Assembly (NCBI RefSeq): GCF_963677565.1
Contig: NZ_OY781981.1
Coordinates: 1,054,001-1,118,000 of the forward strand
DNA: 64,000 bases
Reading direction: 5' to 3'
Source of the DNA: an uncultured Draconibacterium sp.
GTDB lineage: Bacteria; Bacteroidota; Bacteroidia; Bacteroidales; Prolixibacteraceae
The translations under genes and the position numbers were made by a program. Of this stretch, positions 7,549 through 16,578 are shown piece by piece. Position 1 is the stretch's first letter. Each line of letters begins with the position of its first letter. The notes below the pieces were generated by a model. It searched no databases. It was not told where the DNA came from and was given only the letters and a program-made list of their open reading frames with translations.

Positions 7549-8862
7549 CTATACTTTTGGTAATTCCCAAGGTGCACGGTAGGTCGGTACCAATAGTTCG
7601 TTAGCCGCATCGTTACCGATGAACTTGCTGTTATCAGCATCCCAGTACAAGCGCTGACCGGTTTTTAAAGCCATATTACCCAAGTGAGCCACACGAGCAG
7701 TATTAGCTGCAATACCAACATGACAGTTCGTATTCTGATCGCCTTTTTTAATACAATCGATAAAGTTAGCCGTGTGGTTGTTCAATCCCTGGCCATCTCC
7801 TTTTTTCAATTCAACGCGCTCCATTCTTGGGTTTCTGCCACCTTCCGGAATAACTTCCCAGCCGTTACGATCAACCACTAAAGTTCCGTTTTCACCAACA
7901 AAACCTACACCGTGGCTGCGGCCATAGTAACCACCATCAATTCCCAGACCGTGATCCCAAAGTAGAGTATAATCGTCGAATTCGTATAAAGCCTGCATGC
8001 TGTCAGGAGTTTCGCAAGCATCATCAGGATAGCCAAATTTACCACCCATTGCCATAATCGATTTAGGCGCTTTGGCTTTCATTCCATATAAACCGTAGTC
8101 GATGATGTGCACACCCCAGTCGGTCATTAAACCTCCGGCATAATCCCAGAACCAGCGGAAATTAAAGTGAAAACGGTTCGGGTTAAACGGACGTGCTTTT
8201 GCGGGTCCTAACCACATGTCGTAATCTACACCTTCAGGAACAGGTCCGTCGGGCATTACCGGAATCGATTTCATCCAACCCTGGTACGACCAGCAACGTA
8301 CGGTACGAATTTTACCCAACGCTCCGGTATAAACAAAATCAACCGCATCTTTCCAGTGCTTGTCGCTACGTTGCCACTGCCCTACCTGGGCAATTGTTCC
8401 ATAGCGTTTCCACGCACGTTCCATGATGTTAATCTCTTCGATGTAATTTGCCAGCGGTTTTTCACAGAAAATATGTTTTCCTTCCTGTGCTGCGTAAACA
8501 AACGGCAAGCAGTGCCAGTGGTCTGGCGTACCGATAATGATCACATCAATACCGGGCTCTTCCAGCAATTTTCTGAAATCTTTAAATCCTTTTGGTTTGG
8601 TTCCCTGAATTTTTTCGGTGTCGGCAATACGTTGATTCAGAATCTTGTCATCCACGTCGCAAATGGCTGCGCACTCTGTATTTTTTTGTTTTAAGAAAGC
8701 CTGAAGATCGGTAAAACCCTGACCTTTTGCTCCTATCAAACCACAAACTAATTTTTCGTTTGCTCCCGAGCACGATTCCATCGCTAAAGGCATACTTGAC
8801 GCAATCCCCACGCCCGCTGTTGCCATTGCCGATGTTTTAATAAAGTCTCTTCTATTAGTCAT
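7549..8862 (-). CDS. Tat-exported Gfo/Idh/MocA family oxidoreductase
   Basis: This 437-residue protein starts with NRRDFIKTSAMATAGVGIASS, a twin-arginine signal, so a folded, cofactor-loaded protein is probably exported. The Rossmann part (VCGLIGAKGQGFTDL) and the HIFCEKPL motif, where Lys is the usual catalytic residue, identify the NAD(P)-dependent sugar oxidoreductase superfamily. The C-terminal alpha/beta domain is intact. Substrate is unknown. Nearby minus-strand genes include a second, cytosolic Gfo/Idh protein and a sugar-isomerase-like TIM barrel, which suggests sugar oxidation or rearrangement. Some exported relatives act as glycosidases through a redox mechanism, but nothing here proves that. 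Confidence 0.85.
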   Translation of the reverse strand: MTNRRDFIKTSAMATAGVGIASSMPLAMESCSGANEKLVCGLIGAKGQGFTDLQAFLKQKNTECAAICDVDDKILNQRIADTEKIQGTKPKGFKDFRKLLEEPGIDVIIIGTPDHWHCLPFVYAAQEGKHIFCEKPLANYIEEINIMERAWKRYGTIAQVGQWQRSDKHWKDAVDFVYTGALGKIRTVRCWSYQGWMKSIPVMPDGPVPEGVDYDMWLGPAKARPFNPNRFHFNFRWFWDYAGGLMTDWGVHIIDYGLYGMKAKAPKSIMAMGGKFGYPDDACETPDSMQALYEFDDYTLLWDHGLGIDGGYYGRSHGVGFVGENGTLVVDRNGWEVIPEGGRNPRMERVELKKGDGQGLNNHTANFIDCIKKGDQNTNCHVGIAANTARVAHLGNMALKTGQRLYWDADNSKFIGNDAANELLVPTYRAPWELPKV

Positions 8863-9049
8863 TTTAATATTTAGTTGGTATTAGAAAATAAATCTTAATT
8901 CATTGTTGTAAGCTCAAGAAGATCTTCTTTCGCGAAACCGACCTCAAATTTGTAGAATAATTTTAAGTTATCCATTTTTAACGTCGACTTTTTGTCTTAT
9001 TACTCCCACTTATTAACGTATTCTGCAACACAGTTCGTATTGCAGAAAA

Positions 9050-9457
9050 TTACTCAAACTCCATTTTATCTTTCTTGCGATAGACTGTTCCTTTAAAATG
9101 AGCAATGTGTTCATTTGCTTCGTTTTTAATCTCAACCAGGTAAGTTCCCAGTTTTCCGTTCAGCGAAATCTCCTTTGCTTCAGCTGTTAATGTTCCTGTT
9201 GATGTAGCTTTAAAAAACGAGATTTCAGCATCAATCGCCAATGCCACCCTTCCATGCGAATTAGATGCCACGGCAAAAGTAAAATCAGCCAAAGTAAACA
9301 AAGCTCCACCATGCACAATTCCGACTGAATTATAATGACTTGGTTTAATTTCCATGCTCGATTTTGCATAACCGGGCTTCGCTTCCACTAACTTTATCCC
9401 ATTTTTGGCGGCAAACACATCCTTCTCAAATGTTTTGTGGTATTTTGAATCGGTCAT
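9050..9457 (-). CDS. PaaI/hotdog-fold acyl-CoA thioesterase
   Basis: With the start at 9457 (MTDSKYHK) the protein has 135 residues. A longer start at 9484 would add nine residues without family support. The single hotdog domain carries HYNSVGIVHGGALFTLADFTFAVASN, the PaaI-type motif in which HGG and the following acidic residue shape the thioester-cleaving site. These enzymes hydrolyse aryl- or acyl-CoA esters. The gene lies between sugar-related genes without clear functional ties to them. Confidence 0.85.
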   Translation of the reverse strand: MTDSKYHKTFEKDVFAAKNGIKLVEAKPGYAKSSMEIKPSHYNSVGIVHGGALFTLADFTFAVASNSHGRVALAIDAEISFFKATSTGTLTAEAKEISLNGKLGTYLVEIKNEANEHIAHFKGTVYRKKDKMEFE

Positions 9458-9493
9458 TCTGTTTTCTGAATTATATCTTCGCAAAAGAACGAA

Positions 9494-9535
9494 AAATATT
9501 AAGCCGAAAACTTCTTTGCTTCCGGCTTACAGTTT
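9494..9535 (-). terminator. Terminator after the TIM-barrel gene, possibly bidirectional
   Basis: TAAGCCG (9500-9506) pairs with CGGCTTA (9523-9529). T-rich tails lie on both sides: AATATTTTTC on the minus strand and AGTTTTTTTA on the plus strand. It follows the stop at 9538. Confidence 0.7.
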
Positions 9536-9537
9536 TT

Positions 9538-10530
9538 TTAATTTTGCATAGCATCGTCAAACGCCACATCCGACGGCGCAAAATCCACCTTTTTAACAAA
9601 CTCGCACGACTCTGCTGCCCCGGCTTCACGATCCATACCACTATCTTCCCATTCTACCGAAAGTGGCCCGTTATAACCGATATCGTTTAGTGCGCGAATA
9701 ATGTTCTCGAATTGTATTTTTCCTCGTCCCATACTGCGGAAATTCCAGTAACGACGGTTATCACCAAATTCCATGTGGCCGCCAAACACACCAACTCCGG
9801 TTGGTACATCGCTCCAGTAAACATCTTTCATGTGCACATGGAAAATACGATCAGCAAATTCGTAGATAAAACGCACATAATCCACGTGCTGGTAGCCCAA
9901 ATGGCTCGGATCGTAGTTGTAACCAAAAGCAGGATGGTAATCCAATGCTTTTAACGCCAGATGTGCCGTGTGAATATCAAACGCAATTTCGGAAGGATGT
10001 GCTTCCAATGCATATTTTACACCAAGACTTTGGTACTCATCGAGAATTGGTTTCCAACGCCGTGCAAATTCGGCATAACCTTCTTCAATCATTTCGGGTG
10101 TTACCGGTGGAAAAGAGTACAACATATGCCAGATTGGGCTTCCGGTAAACCCAACCACAGTATCTACTCCCAAACGTTTGGCAACTTCCGCCGTTTTTAC
10201 CATTTCTTCTGCTGCCCGCTGCCGCACACCTTCCGGGTCGCCATCGCCCCAAATATGCGGGCTGGCAATGTTTTTATGTCGCTGATCGATAGGATCGCAA
10301 ACGCACTGACTATCCAAATGTGTTGAGATTGTATACAACTTAAGGTCGTATTTATCAAGTAATTCTCTTCTGCTATCACAGTATGCCTGGTCGGCTTTCG
10401 GCACATTAATGTGATCGCCCCAGGTGCAAAGTTCCAAACCATCGTAGCCAAATTGTTTTGCTTTCTGACACATGATTTCAATGGGAAGATCGGCCCATTG
10501 TGCGGTATAAAGTGTTACTGGTCTTGCCAT
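9538..10530 (-). CDS. Sugar phosphate isomerase/epimerase family TIM-barrel protein
   Basis: This 330-residue protein is of the xylose isomerase-like/AP-endonuclease-2 superfamily. Expected metal ligands are seen in order: Glu of ALEAHPSEI, Asp and His of YNYDPSHLGYQ, His of IFHVHMKD and Glu of LSVEWEDSG. There is no signal peptide, so it is cytosolic. It lies 68 nt downstream of a Gfo/Idh/MocA gene in the same orientation, a pairing common in pathways that oxidise and then isomerise or cleave sugars, inositols or 3-keto-glycosides. The exact substrate cannot be read from the sequence. Confidence 0.85.
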   Translation of the reverse strand: MARPVTLYTAQWADLPIEIMCQKAKQFGYDGLELCTWGDHINVPKADQAYCDSRRELLDKYDLKLYTISTHLDSQCVCDPIDQRHKNIASPHIWGDGDPEGVRQRAAEEMVKTAEVAKRLGVDTVVGFTGSPIWHMLYSFPPVTPEMIEEGYAEFARRWKPILDEYQSLGVKYALEAHPSEIAFDIHTAHLALKALDYHPAFGYNYDPSHLGYQHVDYVRFIYEFADRIFHVHMKDVYWSDVPTGVGVFGGHMEFGDNRRYWNFRSMGRGKIQFENIIRALNDIGYNGPLSVEWEDSGMDREAGAAESCEFVKKVDFAPSDVAFDDAMQN

Positions 10531-10598
10531 TATTGCTATTGTTTTAGTTCTGATTTATAAATATTTATTGAGTAGCTGACTTCGAGTCACCTGCGCAA

Positions 10599-11771
10599 TT
10601 AATCGAGCGTTTCACCAAATTTTACCCATTTCACATCGTCGTTGTAACCGGCGCTCACTACTGTATCAATGAATTGCATACCACGAATACCATCTTCCAC
10701 TCCCGGGAAATCGAGCATTTCCGGAGTTGGTTGTTCGCCGTTGGCTTTGGCACGAACGGTAAGTGAAAAATTACGGTAGATATTGGCAAAAGCTTCCAGG
10801 TAACCTTCCGGGTGTCCGCCCGGAGTTCGCGTATTGTGTAAAGCTCCCGGAGCATCGAGGTTGGTACCGGTTCGTAAGATCTGTGCCGGTTGATCGGTCC
10901 ATTTCAATATTAACGAATTGGGTTCGTGCTGGTTCCATTCCAGACCTCCCTTCTCGCCGTAAACACGAATCTTGATTGCATTTTCTTCGCCAGCTGCAAT
11001 CTGACTGGCCATTAAAACGCCTTTTGCTCCGTTATCGAAACGCAACAAAGCAACACCGTCATCATCAAGCAAGCGATTGGGAACAAAAACATTGAGCTCT
11101 GCACAAAGTTCTGTAACCTTCAATCCTGTTATATATTCAGCCAACTGGTGTGCGTGTGTTCCAATGTCACCCATACAACCGGCTTTCCCCGATCGTTTGG
11201 GATCTGTTCTCCAGGAAGCTTGTGCATTGCCAGCATCTTCTACTTTTGATGAAAGCCAACCTTGTGGATATTCAACTAATATTTTTCTGATTTGCCCAAA
11301 ACGTCCTTCGGCAACCATATGCTTTGCCTGTTTTACTGCCGGGTAGCCCGAATAGGTATGTGTTAGCGCAAAAGTTAAACCCGTTTCTTCTAATTTAGCC
11401 TTTAGCTTCAGTGCTTCTTCAAGTGTAAAAGTTATTGGTTTATCCAGCACTACATTAAATCCGTTATCGAGTGCCATCATTGCCGGCGCAAAATGAACAA
11501 AATTTGGTGTTACTATCGACACAAAATCCATTCGTTCTCCTTCCGGAAGCTGCGCCTCCTTTTCAAACATTTCCTGGTAAGTTTCATAAACTCTATCGTC
11601 TGGTAGATAATATAATTTCCCGGAGGCTTTTGAAATTTCAGGATTTACACTAAAGCAGCCACAAACCAGTTCAATTTGGTTATCCATAAAAGCGGCTAAT
11701 CGGTGAATTGCTCCAATAAATGCATCGGTGCCTCCACCAACCATGCCCATACGAAGTTTTCGATTCATCAT
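10599..11771 (-). CDS. Gfo/Idh/MocA family oxidoreductase (cytosolic)
   Basis: This 390-residue protein has no export signal. GMVGGGTDAFIGAIHR is the N-terminal nucleotide-binding loop and VVLDKPITFTLEEA holds the family's DKP/EKP motif. GDIGTHAHQLAEYITG supplies the catalytic-domain aspartate and histidine. It is the first gene of the pair with the TIM-barrel isomerase. A palindrome at 11803-11820, 32 nt upstream of the start, may be an operator. The role is most likely NAD(P)-dependent oxidation of a sugar or polyol. Either of two adjacent ATGs can be the start. Confidence 0.87.
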   Translation of the reverse strand: MMNRKLRMGMVGGGTDAFIGAIHRLAAFMDNQIELVCGCFSVNPEISKASGKLYYLPDDRVYETYQEMFEKEAQLPEGERMDFVSIVTPNFVHFAPAMMALDNGFNVVLDKPITFTLEEALKLKAKLEETGLTFALTHTYSGYPAVKQAKHMVAEGRFGQIRKILVEYPQGWLSSKVEDAGNAQASWRTDPKRSGKAGCMGDIGTHAHQLAEYITGLKVTELCAELNVFVPNRLLDDDGVALLRFDNGAKGVLMASQIAAGEENAIKIRVYGEKGGLEWNQHEPNSLILKWTDQPAQILRTGTNLDAPGALHNTRTPGGHPEGYLEAFANIYRNFSLTVRAKANGEQPTPEMLDFPGVEDGIRGMQFIDTVVSAGYNDDVKWVKFGETLD

Positions 11772-11802
11772 GATATATTCGATTTTGTTGATTTAGTTAC
11801 AG

Positions 11803-11820
11803 GTTGCTAAAATTAGCAAC
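11803..11820. promoter_or_regulatory. Candidate operator palindrome GTTGCTAA-AA-TTAGCAAC
   Basis: Eight-base arms pair perfectly around AA, 32-49 nt upstream of the Gfo/Idh start at 11771. It is placed where a repressor of the LacI or GntR type could act. A following CTCTTTTTC on the plus strand makes a terminator an alternative, but no plus-strand gene precedes it. Confidence 0.35.
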
Positions 11821-11917
11821 TCTTTTTCACGAAAACAACAAAATCCGACAAAGAGTTCTGATGTGTTCTATTCTGCTGTCGGCTACAAATTTTATTAAGA
11901 ATCAATTACCTGAAATA

Positions 11918-14299
11918 TTAAAACTCAACTATAATTCCGATGGTTGGCAAAACAGTTCCCGACTTGCTTTCAATTTCATTCAGCACATAACGCGTTCCGT
12001 TGTCGGTTGTAAGATAATTCCCGTTGGCATCTTCGGCACGTACGATTATATCGTTTTCCTGTGCCTGGAAATTGTAAAGGTTCTGAATGTCGATGTAGAA
12101 TTTGGCTGTGAGTTTATCGAAATAATACGATTTGTCGACACGAATATCGAGCTGATGAAAAGGATCAAAACGTTTAGCGTTTAACTGGCTATAGTCGTAA
12201 TAAGGCCCACCTTGTAAATTCCAGGCTTCCACCAGCGACGATTTTTCCAAATCCCACGGAGTGTATGGCAAACCACCAACAAACCGCCAGCGTGCACCAA
12301 CGCGCCAGTTGCGTTTTAAGTCTTTTGTAGTTGTTAGTGTTATCAGATGTTTCGAATCCCAACTCGATGGAATATAAACATCTTCTCCATCTTTAAACTC
12401 ACTGCGTACCAAAGTGTACGACAAGTTAAAATTAAATCCGTCAGTCGCATTAATACGTGCCTGAAACTCGGCTCCGTAGGCTCTGCCCTCGGAAGTTGAG
12501 GTTACCTCTTCGTCGCCAACAACACCATAATCCGCTCCCAAATTAGCCAAGCTGATCTGATCCTTCACCGAAAACGGATATTGGGAATAACCTTTCCAAA
12601 ATGCCTCGGCTGATAACTGAACTGTTGATCGCGGACGGTATTCCAATCCACCAATGATATGATCTACCGCAATGTATTTCAGGTTGTTGGTTTTATTTAC
12701 CAAAACATCGTTCTCCTTATAACCCAGCGAAGTGTAAGCCGGCAACTGGTAGTAGCGACCAGTGTTAAAATTCAGGCTCCATTTATCAGTTAACGAATAC
12801 GATGCTGAAAAACGTGGCGAAAACTGATCCAACAAATTCTTCATGCTTGACGAGTAATTATTTGCATCGGCACGCACACCCAGCGACAAAGCCAAACGTT
12901 CGTTAAAAACCGATTTACTCAACTGTGCAAACAGCCCGTATTTTACCAGGTTAAGATCGGTGTTATAGCTAACATCAACCGGCTGTTCTTCGTAAAAACG
13001 GCGGAACTGCGAACTGTTTTTGTAGCTTACAAAATCAAGGTTAGCACCAAAATTTAACTTAAAACCATCCATGCGCGAGGTGTTCTCAAAACGAAACTTG
13101 TTCTCTGCCTCCTCCGAATCATAGTCCAGAATTTTATTCTCCTCCGAACTTTCATCGTTATCCAAATATTTATAGGCATTATTGTTTAAATGACTGCGAC
13201 TTACCACAAAAGTCTGGTAGCTGTTGTCGCGGTAATGTTTGTAAACCGCTCCCACCGTGTACGACCATTGTTTGTTCACCGGAATTTCGCTGAGAATGTA
13301 TTTCTGCTCATCGTCCGGATCTTCAATATCTTCATTCAACTCAAACAAATCGTTGGCTCCCAAACCGATCAGGGTCAACTCATTCTTTTTATCGAAACGG
13401 GTGCGCACTTTAAACTGCATGTCAGTAAACGTGGGTAAAAAAGGCAATTCCAAAGCGCTAAACAAAAACTGCAGATACGACTGACGCACTGAAACAACAA
13501 AGTTTGTCTTTTCACCAATCGGGCCATCTAAAGTTGCTGCAACTTCCGATGCTCCAAGTGTTCCATGAAAGTTCAGTTTCTCCTCGTTTCCATCAATTTG
13601 GTAAAATTCCATCACGCCACTTAATGCATTTCCACGATTGGCCGGAAAAGCGCCCGAGTAATAATTTACCTCGCGAATAAAATCGGCATTTAAAATACCA
13701 ACCGGCCCACCGGAAGCTCCCTGTGTAGCAAAATGATTGATAAACGGCACCTCAACACCATCGAGGTAAAAACGACTTTCGGACGGGCCGCCACCACGAA
13801 TAATTATATCGTTTCGGAAAGCGGGTGTTGACTGCACACCGGGGAATGACTGAATGATTTTTGAAATATCGCGGTTGGCACCGGGGCTTTTTTCAATTTC
13901 GCCGATACCAATACTCCTCAGCGAAACCGGGCTTTCAATGGTTTTTCGAAATGGTGAAGCGGTAACTGTAACTTCATCCAGTTCCGACACAGATTTTTCC
14001 AACAAAATCTCAATAAAATGAGTGCTCGCATTATTTACCTCCACCTCCGAGGAAATAGCATTTTTATAGCCCACAAAACTGGCCTCAACCCGAATAAAAC
14101 CGGGCGTCAGGTTTCTAAACTCGAAATGACCTGTCTCGTCTGTTACAGTGCCGTTAGCAGTTCCTGAAACCAGTACATTTACAAAAGGCAACGGTTCGTT
14201 GCTTACAGCATCTACAACTTTTCCGGTTACAGCAGCATTCTGTGCAAGCATGGAAAATGGCAATCCGAATAAAAGTAAAAGTAATACGACTTTTCTCAT
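11918..14299 (-). CDS. TonB-dependent receptor with carboxypeptidase-like N-terminal domain
   Basis: This 793-residue outer-membrane protein has a signal peptide (KVVLLLLLFGLPFSMLAQ). It then has a carboxypeptidase-regulatory-like domain at ~20-110 (VTGKVVDAVSNEPLPFVNV, GTVTDETGHFEF), a plug domain (DISKIIQSFPGVQS, DIIIRGGGPSESRFYLDGVEVP) and a 22-strand-type barrel ending in IGIIVEF. It is a single receptor without a SusD partner, so it is not a SusC/D pair. No transport partner is adjacent, so the ligand is unknown. The terminal aromatic Phe fits BAM-dependent insertion. Confidence 0.9.
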   Translation of the reverse strand: MRKVVLLLLLFGLPFSMLAQNAAVTGKVVDAVSNEPLPFVNVLVSGTANGTVTDETGHFEFRNLTPGFIRVEASFVGYKNAISSEVEVNNASTHFIEILLEKSVSELDEVTVTASPFRKTIESPVSLRSIGIGEIEKSPGANRDISKIIQSFPGVQSTPAFRNDIIIRGGGPSESRFYLDGVEVPFINHFATQGASGGPVGILNADFIREVNYYSGAFPANRGNALSGVMEFYQIDGNEEKLNFHGTLGASEVAATLDGPIGEKTNFVVSVRQSYLQFLFSALELPFLPTFTDMQFKVRTRFDKKNELTLIGLGANDLFELNEDIEDPDDEQKYILSEIPVNKQWSYTVGAVYKHYRDNSYQTFVVSRSHLNNNAYKYLDNDESSEENKILDYDSEEAENKFRFENTSRMDGFKLNFGANLDFVSYKNSSQFRRFYEEQPVDVSYNTDLNLVKYGLFAQLSKSVFNERLALSLGVRADANNYSSSMKNLLDQFSPRFSASYSLTDKWSLNFNTGRYYQLPAYTSLGYKENDVLVNKTNNLKYIAVDHIIGGLEYRPRSTVQLSAEAFWKGYSQYPFSVKDQISLANLGADYGVVGDEEVTSTSEGRAYGAEFQARINATDGFNFNLSYTLVRSEFKDGEDVYIPSSWDSKHLITLTTTKDLKRNWRVGARWRFVGGLPYTPWDLEKSSLVEAWNLQGGPYYDYSQLNAKRFDPFHQLDIRVDKSYYFDKLTAKFYIDIQNLYNFQAQENDIIVRAEDANGNYLTTDNGTRYVLNEIESKSGTVLPTIGIIVEF

Positions 14300-14405
14300 T
14301 GATTCTGTTTAATTTTTATGTCAAATTATCAAACAAAACTAAATAATAAAAGTTGAGAAAGGACTATTGTTTTTATAAATTAGCCATCGAAAAAGCAGAA
14401 AGTAT

Positions 14406-14861
14406 ATGCGAGTTGTCATTCAAAAAGTAAAGGAAGCTTCGGTAACGGTTGAAGGCGAGAAAATATCTGCCATAAAAAATGGTTTATTAATTCTTGTTGG
14501 AATTGAAAACGAAGATGCACTGGAAGACATTGATTACCTGGTAAAAAAGTCGACTCAACTTCGAATTTTTAATGACGAGAATGGTGTGATGAATCGCTCA
14601 GTTAAAGATGTTGACGGCGACATTATTGTGGTGAGTCAGTTTACGCTACAGGCCAATACAAAAAAAGGTAATCGCCCTTCGTACATTCGGGCTGCTAAAC
14701 CTGATATTTCCATTCCGCTGTACGAAAAATTTGTAGCTGCGATGGAAAGCGCACTAGGTAAAAAAGTAGGAACAGGAAAATTTGGTGCCATGATGGATGT
14801 TGCCTTGATCAACGACGGTCCGGTAACGATTATCATCGACTCGAAACAAAAGGAGTTTTAA
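14406..14861 (+). CDS. dtd: D-aminoacyl-tRNA deacylase
   Basis: This 151-residue enzyme removes D-amino acids (and glycine from tRNA-Ala) mis-loaded on tRNA. It carries the two signature motifs, VVSQFTLQA near residue 78 and the C-terminal NDGPVTIII (Gly-cisPro type), and has normal length. It is followed 23 nt later by a MazG-like gene; in several Bacteroidota these two genes travel together. Confidence 0.96.
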   Translation: MRVVIQKVKEASVTVEGEKISAIKNGLLILVGIENEDALEDIDYLVKKSTQLRIFNDENGVMNRSVKDVDGDIIVVSQFTLQANTKKGNRPSYIRAAKPDISIPLYEKFVAAMESALGKKVGTGKFGAMMDVALINDGPVTIIIDSKQKEF

Positions 14862-14884
14862 TTCCCCAACAAAATTAAGGTAAT

Positions 14885-15226
14885 ATGAAAAACGAACTTA
14901 CAATACCCGAAGCCCAAAAACAGGTTGATGAATGGATAAAAAGCATTGGTGTGCGCTATTTTAGCGAATTGACGAACATGGCCGTTCTTACTGAAGAAGT
15001 GGGCGAACTGGCACGTATTATGGCCCGGAAATATGGCGACCAGTCGTTTAAAAAATCAGACGAAGAATACAACCTTGCCGATGAAATGGCCGATGTTCTT
15101 TGGGTTTTGATTTGTTTGGCCAATCAAACCGGTGTTGACCTGAACGAAGCCTTTCTGAAAAACATGGAGAAAAAAACCAACCGTGATGGCGACCGGCATA
15201 AAAACAACGAAAAACTTCAATCCTAA
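14885..15226 (+). CDS. MazG-like nucleotide pyrophosphohydrolase
   Basis: This 113-residue all-alpha protein has the EExxE...ExxD metal-binding pattern: TEEVGELARI near residue 38 and DEMADVLWVL near residue 66. Such enzymes hydrolyse (d)NTPs or modified nucleotides to monophosphates, acting as house-cleaners. It is a single-domain form, about half the length of E. coli MazG. It lies in the same operon as dtd. Confidence 0.88.
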   Translation: MKNELTIPEAQKQVDEWIKSIGVRYFSELTNMAVLTEEVGELARIMARKYGDQSFKKSDEEYNLADEMADVLWVLICLANQTGVDLNEAFLKNMEKKTNRDGDRHKNNEKLQS

Positions 15227-15445
15227 GAATTTTGAAGCCAACTTTTTACAATCCGGCCAAAATTAAACACTCGTTCTGTTAATCCGTCAATTTGCGCAAA
15301 TATTAAGCAGTTATAAAACATTTACCCCGAGCCGGTTTCATTGACTTTTATCGTATCAGGAATAAAGAAAATTTCTTTATTTTGTTTTTTGAAAAGCAGA
15401 CAGCAGCTTTTCGGTTTTAAAAAACCAAAACATTAATAGCAAGAA

Positions 15446-16465
15446 ATGGAAAATCTCGATTGGCAAAACATTGGGTTTGGATACCGTGACACAGACTATA
15501 ACGTTCGTTGCTACTATCGCAACGGCAAGTGGGGAGAATTGGAAATCAGCTCGTCAAACGTCATTAATATTCACATGTCGGCAACGGCATTGCATTACGG
15601 ACAGGAAGCTTTTGAGGGACTGAAAGCTTTTAAAGGAAAAGATGGAAAAGTCCGCGTCTTCCGAATGGATGAAAATGCCAAACGCATGCAGGATTCTGCC
15701 GATGGTATTCTGATGCAGAAACTTCCGGTTGAGAAATTTCAGGAAGCCGTTCGCATGGCTGTAAAAATGAATGAGCGTTTTGTTCCACCTTACGAATCGG
15801 GTGCTGCCTTATACATTCGCCCGTTGTTAATTGGTACCGGACCTCAAATTGGTGTTGCTCCTGCCGAAGAATACTTGTTTATGGTATTTGTTATGCCTGT
15901 TGGACCGTATTTCCCGGAAGGATTTAAACCTACCAACCTGGTTATTTACCGCGAATTCGACCGCGCGGCTCCGCAAGGAACCGGAAAATATAAAGTTGGC
16001 GGTAACTACGCAGCCAGCATGTACGAAGGCAAAAAAGCCAAGAAAAACGGTTTTTCGGCAGTACTTTATCTCGATAGTAAAGAGAAAAAATACATCGACG
16101 AATGTGGGCCGGCCAACTTTTTCGGCATAAAAAACAACACCTACATTACACCGGAATCGGATTCAATTCTCCCATCGATCACCAATAAAAGCCTTATTGT
16201 TTTGGCCGAAGAAATGGGATTGAACGTTGAGCGCCGCAAAGTTCCATACGAAGAACTGGCCGAGTTTGATGAAGTAGGTGCCTGCGGAACTGCTGCTGTA
16301 ATTTCGCCAATTAAAGGTATTTACGATAACGACAATGACAAGTGGTTTAAGTATGGCAACCAGGAAGAAGCCGGCCAGTGGTCAACAAAACTGTACAACA
16401 AACTACGCGCTATTCAATATGGCGACGAGCCCGACACACATGGTTGGGTGGAAATAATTGAGTAA
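15446..16465 (+). CDS. ilvE: Branched-chain amino acid aminotransferase
   Basis: This 339-residue fold-type IV PLP enzyme transfers the amino group between glutamate and the keto acids of Val, Leu and Ile. HYGQEAFEGLKAF (50s), YIRPLLIGTGPQIGV (123-137), the PLP lysine Lys183 in KVGGNYAAS, and FDEVGACGTAAVISPI near the end identify class II BCATs. It is monocistronic, with a 219-nt upstream region and a strong terminator. No attenuator-like leader peptide was recognised. Confidence 0.95.
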   Translation: MENLDWQNIGFGYRDTDYNVRCYYRNGKWGELEISSSNVINIHMSATALHYGQEAFEGLKAFKGKDGKVRVFRMDENAKRMQDSADGILMQKLPVEKFQEAVRMAVKMNERFVPPYESGAALYIRPLLIGTGPQIGVAPAEEYLFMVFVMPVGPYFPEGFKPTNLVIYREFDRAAPQGTGKYKVGGNYAASMYEGKKAKKNGFSAVLYLDSKEKKYIDECGPANFFGIKNNTYITPESDSILPSITNKSLIVLAEEMGLNVERRKVPYEELAEFDEVGACGTAAVISPIKGIYDNDNDKWFKYGNQEEAGQWSTKLYNKLRAIQYGDEPDTHGWVEIIE

Positions 16466-16485
16466 AACATAATCTACTATAAATA

Positions 16486-16517
16486 AAAAGCTTCGAAAAA
16501 ATTCGGAGCTTTTTTTA
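16486..16517 (+). terminator. Intrinsic terminator of ilvE
   Basis: A 12-bp stem (AAAAGCTTCGAA with TTCGGAGCTTTT, one G-T pair) around an AAAA loop runs directly into a T tract. Confidence 0.88.
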
Positions 16518-16524
16518 TTTCTAC

Positions 16525-16550
16525 TGTAACTATCCCGTAACTTGTCCGTC
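16525..16550 (+). promoter_or_regulatory. ECF-sigma-type promoter before the sigma factor gene
   Basis: TGTAAC (16525-16530) and CGTC (16547-16550, within GTCCGTC) are 16 nt apart, matching the general ECF pattern of an AAC-containing -35 and a CGTC -10. Nearly the same arrangement precedes the outer-membrane protein gene at 18141-18167, which points to autoregulation by the encoded sigma factor. CGTAAC/GTTACG also form a 6-bp inverted repeat here. Confidence 0.5.
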
Positions 16551-16578
16551 GTATGTTACGAACGAGGTTCAGAAACAA

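Noticed and set aside
9470..9484. Promoter-like TATATCTTCG on the plus strand
   Set aside because: No plus-strand gene follows; the nearby genes are on the minus strand.
11804..12184. Plus-strand open frame overlapping the TonB receptor 3' end
   Set aside because: Opposite-strand shadow of the receptor barrel; no start signal or family match.
15227..15445. T-box or leader-peptide attenuator before ilvE
   Set aside because: No T-box motif, no run of Val/Leu/Ile codons and no competing terminator hairpin were found.
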